Assembly (NCBI GenBank): GCA_019115225.1
Contig: DXEA01000041.1
Coordinates: 1-42,282 of the forward strand
Reading direction: 5' to 3'
Length of the DNA stretch: 42,282 bases
Origin: Candidatus Evtepia faecigallinarum
Lineage (GTDB): Bacteria > Bacillota > Clostridia > Oscillospirales > Oscillospiraceae
How positions within the stretch are numbered: position 1 is the first letter of the stretch; the number at the start of each line of letters is the position of its first letter. The notes under the pieces are model-generated. The model was not told the origin of the DNA and did not search any database. It saw only the letters and a list, made by a program, of their open reading frames with translations. Of this stretch, positions 34,979 through 42,282 are shown one piece after another. The position numbers and the translations under genes are program-made.

Positions 34979-35026
34979 ACACAAGATAATGTGTTTTAAC
35001 GCCATAAACGACACAAGATACCGAAA
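34979..35026 (+). promoter_or_regulatory. Tandem NrdR-box-like elements
   Basis: ACACAAGATAATGTGT at 34979-34994 and degenerate ACACAAGATACCGAAA at 35011-35026, starts 32 bp apart, upstream of nrdD. Confidence 0.75.
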
Positions 35027-35074
35027 AATACGCGCCAGCAGGATGCTGAGATGAGGAAGAAGGAGAAGCGCTCC

Positions 35075-37405
35075 ATGACCATGGTACAACAGATTCGGAA
35101 ACGGGACGGGCGAGTGGTCCCCTTCCACGAGAATAAGATCGCCGACGCCATCAACAAGGCCTTCGAGGCCACCTATAAGCCCGGCTATGACGAGACCGCA
35201 GCCAAGCTGGCCCACGAAGTGGCCTCCGTGCTGGAGGTGGAGGGCAAGGACTGCCCCGACGTGGAGCACATCCAGGACATCGTGGAGCGGGTGCTCATGG
35301 ACAACGGCTATGTCCAGACCGCCAAGGCCTACATCCTCTATCGCTCCGAGCGCAGCCGGGCCCGGGAGATGAACACCCGGCTGATGAAGATCTATGAGGA
35401 CATCACCTTCTCCGCCGCCAAGGACAGCGACATCAAGCGGGAGAACGCCAACATCGACGGCGACACCGCCATGGGCACCATGCTCAAGTACGGCAGCGAG
35501 GGGTCCAAGCAGTTTTATCAGATGTTCGTCATGAAGCCCGAGCACGCCCGGGCCCACAGCAGCGGGGACATCCACATCCACGACATGGACTTTGCCCCCA
35601 TGGGCACCACCACCTGCACCCAGATCGACCTCATCAAGCTCTTTGACGGGGGCTTCTCCACCGGCCACGGCACCCTGCGGGAGCCCAACGACATCGCCTC
35701 CTACACCGCCCTGGCCTGCATCGCCATCCAGTCCAACCAGAACGACCAGCACGGCGGCCAGGCCATCGTGAACTTTGACTATGCCATGGCCATCGGCGTG
35801 CGCAAGACCTTCAAGCGCATCTATCGCCAGAACCTGGCCCGGGCCCTGATGCTCCTGGAGGACCAGGCCGACCCCGAAAGCCAGCTCAAGGAGCACATCC
35901 GGCAGCTGGAGGCCGAGACCGGCCTGTATCCCAAGCTGGAGGACTGCGAGGCATTCTTCCAGGCGGAGATGCCCTTCCTGCTGGAGCACTACGGCCAGGA
36001 CGAGGCCCTGCTGCGCCGGTGCCAGGAGTTCGCCCACTACCGGGCGGTGAAGGAGACCGACCGGGCCACCTATCAGGCCATGGAGGCTCTCATCCACAAC
36101 CTGAACACCATGCACTCCCGGGCCGGGGCCCAGACCCCCTTCTCCTCCATCAACTACGGCATGGACACCTCCCCCGAGGGGCGCATGGCCATGAAGAATA
36201 TCCTGCTGTCCACCGAGGCCGGCCTGGGCAACGGCGAGACCCCCATCTTCCCCATCCAGATCTTCCGGGTGAAGGAAGGGGTCAACTACAACCCCGGCGA
36301 GCCCAACTATGACCTCTTCCAGCTGGCCATCCGGTGCTCGGCCAAGCGCCTCTTCCCCAACTTCTCCTTCATCGACGCCCCCTTTAACCTGCAGTACTAC
36401 CAGCCGGGCCGGCCCGAGACCGAGATCGCCTACATGGGCTGCCGCACCCGGGTCATCGGCAACGTGGTGGACCCCGACCGGCAGATCTGCAACGGCAGAG
36501 GCAACCTCTCCTTCACCACCATCAACCTGCCCCGGCTGGGCATCAAGGCCAAGGGGGACATCAACACCTTCTTTGAAAGCCTGGACCACATGCTGGACCT
36601 GTGCGTGGAGCAGCTGCTGGAGCGCTTTGAGTTCCAGTGCCGCAAGAAGGTGAAAAACGCCCCCTTCCTCATGGGCCAGGGGGTGTGGATCGACTCGGAC
36701 AAGCTGGACTGGGACGACGAGGTGCGGGAGGTGCTCAAGCACGGCACCCTGTCTGTGGGCTTCATCGGCCTGGCCGAGACCCTCAAGGCCCTCATCGGCG
36801 AGCACCACGGCGAGAGCGAGCGGGCCCGGGTGCTGGGCCTGGAGATCGTGGGCCACATGCGGGCCCGGATGGACCAGGAGAGCGCCAAGCGCAACCTGAA
36901 CTTCTCCCTGCTGGCCACCCCTGCCGAGGGGCTTTCCGGCCGGTTTGTCAAGATCGACAAGGAAAAGTACGGCGTCATCGAGGGCATCACCGACCGGGAT
37001 TACTACACCAACTCCTTCCATGTGCCGGTGTACTATCCCATCTCCGCCTATGACAAGATCGCCATCGAGGCCCCCTACCACGCCCTGACCAACGCCGGCC
37101 ACATCAGCTACATCGAGATGGACGGCGACCCCACGGAAAACCTGGACGCCTTCGAGCGGGTCATCCGCTGCATGAAGGAGAAGGGCATCGGCTACGGCTC
37201 GGTCAACCACCCGGTGGACCGGGACCCGGTGTGCGGCTTCTCCGGCATCATCGGCGACCAGTGCCCCGGCTGCGGCCGGAAGGAGGACGACGGGGTCCCC
37301 TTCGAGCGCATCCGCCGCATCACCGGCTATCTGGTGGGCACCCTGGACCGGTTCAACAACGCCAAGCGGGCGGAGGAACGGGACCGGGTCAAGCACAATG
37401 TGTGA
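35075..37405 (+). CDS. nrdD: Anaerobic (class III) ribonucleoside-triphosphate reductase
   Basis: MTMVQQIRKRDGRVVPFHENKIADAINKAFEAT (ATP-cone)...; C-terminal GDQCPGCGRKEDDGVPFERIRRITGYLVGTLDRFNNAK (Cys/Zn and glycyl radical site). Confidence 0.97.
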   Translation: MTMVQQIRKRDGRVVPFHENKIADAINKAFEATYKPGYDETAAKLAHEVASVLEVEGKDCPDVEHIQDIVERVLMDNGYVQTAKAYILYRSERSRAREMNTRLMKIYEDITFSAAKDSDIKRENANIDGDTAMGTMLKYGSEGSKQFYQMFVMKPEHARAHSSGDIHIHDMDFAPMGTTTCTQIDLIKLFDGGFSTGHGTLREPNDIASYTALACIAIQSNQNDQHGGQAIVNFDYAMAIGVRKTFKRIYRQNLARALMLLEDQADPESQLKEHIRQLEAETGLYPKLEDCEAFFQAEMPFLLEHYGQDEALLRRCQEFAHYRAVKETDRATYQAMEALIHNLNTMHSRAGAQTPFSSINYGMDTSPEGRMAMKNILLSTEAGLGNGETPIFPIQIFRVKEGVNYNPGEPNYDLFQLAIRCSAKRLFPNFSFIDAPFNLQYYQPGRPETEIAYMGCRTRVIGNVVDPDRQICNGRGNLSFTTINLPRLGIKAKGDINTFFESLDHMLDLCVEQLLERFEFQCRKKVKNAPFLMGQGVWIDSDKLDWDDEVREVLKHGTLSVGFIGLAETLKALIGEHHGESERARVLGLEIVGHMRARMDQESAKRNLNFSLLATPAEGLSGRFVKIDKEKYGVIEGITDRDYYTNSFHVPVYYPISAYDKIAIEAPYHALTNAGHISYIEMDGDPTENLDAFERVIRCMKEKGIGYGSVNHPVDRDPVCGFSGIIGDQCPGCGRKEDDGVPFERIRRITGYLVGTLDRFNNAKRAEERDRVKHNV

Positions 37406-37437
37406 GGCAGACAAGACAGAACGTGACAGAAACGTTG

Positions 37438-37473
37438 CAAAAAGAGGCTTGGGTCACCCAAGCCTCTTTTCTG
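37438..37473 (+). terminator. nrdD intrinsic terminator
   Basis: aaaaagaggcttggg-tca-cccaagcctcttttc. Confidence 0.88.
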
Positions 37474-37582
37474 TTGCAGAGGGACTTGCAAGTGAAAGAA
37501 AAGAACGTGGACACCCCTTGCAAAATTGTCAAGAAGTTTAGTAAAATACTACAATTTCTTCGTTTCAGAAGGCGAAAGGCAC

Positions 37583-37611
37583 TTGCAAAACCATCTCGGG
37601 GGCGCTATAAT
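37583..37611 (+). promoter_or_regulatory. Promoter of the NuoEF/GltD-like operon
   Basis: TTGCAA-N17-TATAAT. Confidence 0.7.
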
Positions 37612-37719
37612 TTATGCGATCATGTAGAATAGTACCCTGCGGGGAAAATGAAAGATAAGATAAGAAAACTGTAAAAATGATAAACGAAATCTTTCCCGCA
37701 GACCAAAGGAGTGAAGACA

Positions 37720-39960
37720 ATGACCGAGTTCAAGTCGGGCGTCGATCTATCCCTGATGGAAGGTGTCCTGCGCCAGTATCAGGACGACGCCACCAGTCTG
37801 ATCATGATCCTGCAGCAGGCCCAGTCGATCTATGGCTACCTCCCCCAGGAAGTGATCTACCATGTGGCGGAGCGGACGGGGAACAGCCCGGCCAAAGTCA
37901 TGGGCGTGGCTACCTTCTACAGCTACTTCCGCCTGCAGCCCATGGGCACCTATCAGATCATGCTCTGCGACGGCACTGCCTGCCACGTCAACGGCTCTGA
38001 GCGCATCCGCACCGCCATCACCCAGGAGCTGGGCATCACCAACGGCCAGACCACCGAGGACGGCATGTTCACCCTCAACGAGGTGGCCTGCCTCGGCTGC
38101 TGCTCCCTGGCCCCCGTGATGATGATCAACGGCGACACCTATGGCAACCTCACCCCCGAAAAGACCATCAAGATCCTCCGCAAGCTGCGGGAGAGAGAGT
38201 CCGGCCAGGGCATCCGCATCCTGGTGGGCCAGGGCAGCTGCGGCGTCTCTGCCGGCGCTGCCCGGGTGGCCAAGGTCCTCTCCGGCCACATGACCGCCAC
38301 CGACAGCTTCACCGTGGAGACCACCGGCTGTATCGGCATGTGCTATCTGGAGCCCATCGTGGACATCTACGAGGGCGACAAGCTCCTCCACCGCCTGGTG
38401 CGGGTCACCGAGACCGACGCCCTGGGCATCGTGGAGGCCGTGCGCAAGAACGACTTTTCCAAGCTGGAGGCCATGTTCATCAGCGACGAGGACGCCCGCT
38501 TCCTGAAAAAGCAGAAGCGGGTGGCCCTGCGCAACTGCGGCGTGGTCAACCCCACCAGCATCGACGACTACATCAACCACGACGGCTACAAGGCCCTGGA
38601 TAAGGCCCTGCAGATGGAGCCCGAGCAGGTCATCGAGGAGATCAAGATCTCCGGCCTGGCCGGCCGCGGCGGCGCCGGCTTCCCCACGTGGTTTAAGTGG
38701 GATGCCGCCCGGAAGGCAGAGGGGGAGGAGAAGTACCTCATCTGCAACGCCGACGAGGGCGACCCCGGCGCCTTCATGGACCGGGCCGTCATCGAGTCCG
38801 ACCCCCACACCCTCATCGAGGGCATGCTCATCGGCGCCTATGCCATTGGGGCCAGTGAGATGTTCGTCTATATCCGTGCCGAGTATCCCCTGGCCGTGGA
38901 GCGGCTGGGCCATGCCATCGAGCAGGCCCGCAGCCGGGGCCTTTTGGGGGAGAACATCCTGGGCAGCGGCTTCTCCTGCGACCTGAACATCAAGATCGGC
39001 GCCGGCGCCTTCGTCTGCGGCGAGGAGACCGCCCTCATCGAATCCATGGAGGGCAAGCGCGGCATGCCCCGCCTCAAGCCCCCCTTCCCCGCCCAGAGCG
39101 GCTACCTCAACGATCCCTCCAACATCAACAACGTGGAGACCTTTGCCAACGTGGCCTGGATCATCAACAACGGCGGCGCGGCCTTCGCGGCCATGGGTAC
39201 CGAGAACTCCAAGGGCACCAAGGTCTTTGCCCTCACCGGCAAGGTCCAGCGGGGCGGCCTGGTGGAGGTGCCCATGGGCAAGTCCCTCAAGGACGTCATC
39301 TTCGACATTGCCGGCGGCATCAAGGACGGCCGGAAGTATAAGGCCGTGCAGATGGGCGGCCCCTCCGGCGGCTGTATCCCCGCCTCCCTCCAGGATACCC
39401 CCATCGACTACAAGGCCCTCTCGGCCACCGGCGCCATCATGGGCTCCGGCGGCATGGTGGTCATGGACGACAGCACCTGTATGGTGAACATCGCCCGCTT
39501 CTTCCTGGACTTCACCGCCCGGGAATCCTGCGGCAAGTGCGTGCCCTGCCGCATCGGCACCACCCGCATGATGGAGATCCTCAACCGCATCTGCGACGGC
39601 CAGGGCCAGGAAGGGGACATCGAGCTGCTGGAGGAGCTGTGCATCAGCATCAAGGACGGCTCCCTGTGCGGCCTGGGCCAGACGGCCCCCAACCCGGTGC
39701 TGACCACCATCCGGTATTTCCGGGACGAGTACGAGGCCCACATCCGGGACAAGAAATGTCCTGCCTGTGAATGTTCTGCCCTGCTGACCATCTCTATCGA
39801 CCCGGCCAAGTGTACCGGCTGTACGGTCTGCGCCCGCAAGTGCCCCGTGGAGTGCATCAGCGGCGAGCGCAAGGAGCCCCATGTCATCGACCAGGCGGCC
39901 TGTATCAAGTGCAAGCAGTGCGTCAGCTCCTGTAAGTTCGGCGCCATTGTCGTAGAGTAA
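37720..39960 (+). CDS. NuoE-NuoF fusion: NADH-binding Fe-S flavoprotein subunit
   Basis: NuoE-like CDGTACHVNG...CLGCCSLAPVMMINGD; second 2Fe-2S thioredoxin-like domain; NuoF GRGGAGFPTWFKWDAA...CNADEGDPGAFMDR...ESCGKCVPCRIGT; C-terminal CTGCTVCARKCP...CIKCKQCVSSCKFGA. ATG at 37720 after AAAGGAG. Confidence 0.93.
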   Translation: MTEFKSGVDLSLMEGVLRQYQDDATSLIMILQQAQSIYGYLPQEVIYHVAERTGNSPAKVMGVATFYSYFRLQPMGTYQIMLCDGTACHVNGSERIRTAITQELGITNGQTTEDGMFTLNEVACLGCCSLAPVMMINGDTYGNLTPEKTIKILRKLRERESGQGIRILVGQGSCGVSAGAARVAKVLSGHMTATDSFTVETTGCIGMCYLEPIVDIYEGDKLLHRLVRVTETDALGIVEAVRKNDFSKLEAMFISDEDARFLKKQKRVALRNCGVVNPTSIDDYINHDGYKALDKALQMEPEQVIEEIKISGLAGRGGAGFPTWFKWDAARKAEGEEKYLICNADEGDPGAFMDRAVIESDPHTLIEGMLIGAYAIGASEMFVYIRAEYPLAVERLGHAIEQARSRGLLGENILGSGFSCDLNIKIGAGAFVCGEETALIESMEGKRGMPRLKPPFPAQSGYLNDPSNINNVETFANVAWIINNGGAAFAAMGTENSKGTKVFALTGKVQRGGLVEVPMGKSLKDVIFDIAGGIKDGRKYKAVQMGGPSGGCIPASLQDTPIDYKALSATGAIMGSGGMVVMDDSTCMVNIARFFLDFTARESCGKCVPCRIGTTRMMEILNRICDGQGQEGDIELLEELCISIKDGSLCGLGQTAPNPVLTTIRYFRDEYEAHIRDKKCPACECSALLTISIDPAKCTGCTVCARKCPVECISGERKEPHVIDQAACIKCKQCVSSCKFGAIVVE

Positions 39961-39977
39961 GAAGGGAGGGGTTTTGG

Positions 39978-42047
39978 ATGAAAGCAAGAATTAAAGTGAT
40001 TATCAACGGCAAGCCCTGCACCGGCAAGCCGGGACAGACCCTTCTGGAGATCGCGGAGAACAACGGCATTGCGATCCCCAACCTCTGCCACAACGGCGAG
40101 CTGAAGCACTATGGCGGCTGCAGCCTCTGCGTGGTGGAGGCCGAGGGCAGCCCCAAGCTCCTGCGGGCCTGCGCCACCGTGGCCCAGGACGGCCAGGTGA
40201 TCTATACCGAATCCGAGCGGGTGGTGCGCACCCGCAAGACCAGCATCGAGCTGCTCATGAGTGACCACGACGGCGACTGCCGGGGCCCCTGCGTCCTCAG
40301 CTGTCCCGCCAGCGTCAACGCCCAGGGTTACATCCAGGCCATCGCCCGGGGGGACGACAAGGAGGCCGTGCGCATCCTGAAGGAGCGCCTGCCCATCCCC
40401 GCCTCCATCGGCCGGGTCTGCCCCCACCCCTGTGAGGGCGGCTGCCGCCGGCGGATGGTGGAGCAGCCCATCTCCATCTCTTATCTGAAATATTTCGCGG
40501 CGGACCGGGTCATTGCCCAGGGTGGCTACCTGCCTGCCAAGGCGGCTGCCACCGGCAAGCGGGTGGGCGTCATCGGCGGCGGCCCCGGCGGCCTGACCGC
40601 AGCTTATTACCTGTCCCTGAAGGGCCACCGGGTGACCATCGTGGACGCCATGCCCAAGATGGGCGGTATGCTCCGCTACGGCATCCCCGAGTACCGCCTG
40701 CCCAAGCGGGTGCTGGACGAGGAGGTCGCCGAGATCGCCTCTCTGGGTGTGGAGATGAAGAACAACTTCCGCATTGGGGTGGACGAGACCTTTGAGGAGT
40801 TCAAGAGCCACTATGATGCGGTGGTCATCGCCATCGGCGCCTGGGAGAGCATGCCCATCGGCTGCCCCGGCGAGGACCTGGACGGGGTCATGGGCGGCAT
40901 TGACTTCCTGCAGCGGGTGGCCCTGGGGGAGAAGCCCGACATCGGCGACAAGGTCGCCGTGGTGGGCGGCGGCAACACCGCCATGGACGCCTGCCGCACC
41001 GCCGTGCGTCTGGGGGCCAAGGAGGTCTATGTGGTCTACCGCCGCACCGAGGCGGAGATGCCTGCAGAACAGCTGGAGATCGACGAGGCCCGGGAAGAGG
41101 GCGTGATCTATAAGTTCCTCACCAACCCCGCCGAGATTGTCGGCGAGAACGGCAAGGTCAAGGAGATGAAGCTCCAGGTCATGGAGCTGGGCGAGCCCGA
41201 CGAGAGCGGCCGCCGCCGTCCCGTGCCCGTGGAGGGCAAGTTTGAGATCCTGCCGGTGACCTGCGTCATCAGCGCCATCGGCCAAAAGGCCAACGTGGCG
41301 GGCTTTGAGGGCATTGAGCTCAACCGGAAGGGGATCATCTCTGCCGACGAGACCAGCTATCGCACCTCCATGCCCGGGGTGTTCGCCGTGGGCGACGCCA
41401 CCAACAAGGGCGCGTCCATCGCCATCGAGGCCATCGGCGAGGCCCGCCGCTGCTCCCGGGTGGTGGACCTGTACCTCAACGGCATCCAGATGCCCTATCA
41501 GAAGACCTATCTGTCGGTGAAGAACCCCACGGAGGCGGACTTTGTGGACTACATCAAGCGGCCCCGCGCCCAGATGCCCACCCGTCCTGCCGAGGAGCGC
41601 AAGCACGACTTCGAGGAGATCAATCTGGGCTTCAGCGAGGCCCAGGCCCGCGCCGAGGCTGCCCGCTGTCTGGACTGCGGCTGCCATGACTTCAACGAGT
41701 GTAAGCTCATCCGCTGCGCCAACCTCTATGAGCTCCAGCCGGAGCGCATCGAGCGCCTGCGGGATCACGGCAAGGGCAAGACCCACCCCAGCTACAAGGA
41801 GAAGCGACTGGTGGTCATCGAGCGCGACCAGGGCAAGTGCATCCTGTGCAGCCAGTGCGTGCGTCTGTGCGACGAGGTCGTGGGCAAGGGCATCCTGGGC
41901 CTGGTGGACCGTGGCTTCGAGACCACCATCCGTCCGGAGTTCCAGCACAGCGACGATGTGATCCGCGGCTGTATCGACTGCCTCAAGTGCGCCGAGGCCT
42001 GCCCCACCGGCGCCCTGCGTATTCTGGAAAACGAGCTGGAGGACTGA
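39978..42047 (+). CDS. 2Fe-2S/GltD-like FAD-NAD(P) oxidoreductase/4Fe-4S fusion (StnC/NfnB-like)
   Basis: N-terminal 2Fe-2S (NLCHNGELKHYGGCSLCVVE), CRGPCVLSCPASVNAQGY, VGVIGGGPGGLTAAYYLSLKGHRV, VAVVGGGNTAMDACRTAVRLG, C-terminal CILCSQCVRLCDEVVGKG...CIDCLKCAEACPTGAL. Confidence 0.9.
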   Translation: MKARIKVIINGKPCTGKPGQTLLEIAENNGIAIPNLCHNGELKHYGGCSLCVVEAEGSPKLLRACATVAQDGQVIYTESERVVRTRKTSIELLMSDHDGDCRGPCVLSCPASVNAQGYIQAIARGDDKEAVRILKERLPIPASIGRVCPHPCEGGCRRRMVEQPISISYLKYFAADRVIAQGGYLPAKAAATGKRVGVIGGGPGGLTAAYYLSLKGHRVTIVDAMPKMGGMLRYGIPEYRLPKRVLDEEVAEIASLGVEMKNNFRIGVDETFEEFKSHYDAVVIAIGAWESMPIGCPGEDLDGVMGGIDFLQRVALGEKPDIGDKVAVVGGGNTAMDACRTAVRLGAKEVYVVYRRTEAEMPAEQLEIDEAREEGVIYKFLTNPAEIVGENGKVKEMKLQVMELGEPDESGRRRPVPVEGKFEILPVTCVISAIGQKANVAGFEGIELNRKGIISADETSYRTSMPGVFAVGDATNKGASIAIEAIGEARRCSRVVDLYLNGIQMPYQKTYLSVKNPTEADFVDYIKRPRAQMPTRPAEERKHDFEEINLGFSEAQARAEAARCLDCGCHDFNECKLIRCANLYELQPERIERLRDHGKGKTHPSYKEKRLVVIERDQGKCILCSQCVRLCDEVVGKGILGLVDRGFETTIRPEFQHSDDVIRGCIDCLKCAEACPTGALRILENELED

Positions 42048-42069
42048 TACAGTCCGTCCTGCAAACACA

Positions 42070-42107
42070 AACAGCCCGGCCTTTGCAACGCAAAGGCCGG
42101 GCTGTTT
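42070..42107 (+). terminator. Intrinsic terminator of the NuoEF/GltD-like operon
   Basis: acagcccggcctttgc-aac-gcaaaggccgggctgttt. Confidence 0.88.
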
Positions 42108-42143
42108 CGTCCGTTTTTTGGGATGACGAAGGGAGCAGCTTCT

Positions 42144-42282
42144 GTGGCAACCCCGTGGGAAACCCGTGGGAAAAAGCATCAAAATCCATTGGCCCTCAAC
42201 GCCTCCCCCCAGAAGAAGGTTCTGAGCCTGGTGCTCTGTGTGGCTGTGATGCTCTCTGTCATGGTCCTGGGCGCCGGGGCGG
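42144..42282 (+). CDS. Secreted protein, N-terminal fragment (signal peptide)
   Basis: GAAGGGAG then GTG: VATPWETRGKKHQNPLALNASPQKKVLSLVLCVAVMLSVMVLGAGA, open to window end. Alternative in-frame ATG at 42123. Confidence 0.55.
   Translation, partial: MATPWETRGKKHQNPLALNASPQKKVLSLVLCVAVMLSVMVLGAGA

Noticed and set aside
34880-37414. 844-aa minus-strand ORF opposite nrdD
   Set aside because: Shadow ORF caused by high-GC third-codon-position bias; the sense strand encodes an unmistakable NrdD.
37747-39987. 746-aa minus-strand ORF opposite the NuoEF fusion
   Set aside because: Antisense shadow; low-complexity His/Asp/Gly/Val-rich translation, sense gene well supported.
37720-42047. [FeFe]-hydrogenase catalytic subunit
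   Set aside because: HydB/HydC-like modules are present but no H-cluster signature motifs were found in either protein.
39408-42182. 924-aa minus-strand ORF opposite the GltD-like gene
   Set aside because: Antisense shadow ORF with no plausible domain; spans a terminator and two sense genes.

Overview
High-GC Clostridia/Oscillospiraceae-like chromosomal segment (taxon inferred from gene content, not verified). Left edge: an AT-richer AAA15-type ATPase truncated by the window. Then a mostly minus-strand housekeeping block: MATE/MarR, HU, MazG, SpoVB/MurJ-like flippase, MTA/SAH deaminase, PNP, a SCIFF RiPP locus (scfA was missed by the ORF track), a lipoprotein, a papain-like amidase, a flavodoxin-like protein, and an Orn/Lys/Arg decarboxylase. 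Next come an ECF S-component, gdhA, FAH hydrolase, threonine aldolase and a CBS protein. At 21.9-34.75 kb there is a compact plus-strand phage-derived cassette: terminase, portal, protease, capsid, connectors, contractile sheath and tube, baseplate. It has no recognisable tape-measure, tail-fibre, lysis, integrase or repressor gene, so it is a candidate domesticated contractile particle or gene-transfer-agent-like locus. The right end has nrdD behind a pair of NrdR-like boxes spaced 32 bp, then a two-gene Fe-S flavoenzyme operon: a NuoE-NuoF fusion, and a 2Fe-2S/GltD-like/4Fe-4S fusion lacking H-cluster motifs. This resembles the Stn/Nfn class of bifurcating transhydrogenases. Other notable items are a hairpin-array repeat between two terminator copies, a 25-aa membrane smORF overlapping a SanA/YdcF gene, and a terminator between promoter and RBS of the decarboxylase. 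All calls come from reading the sequence; no searches were run.
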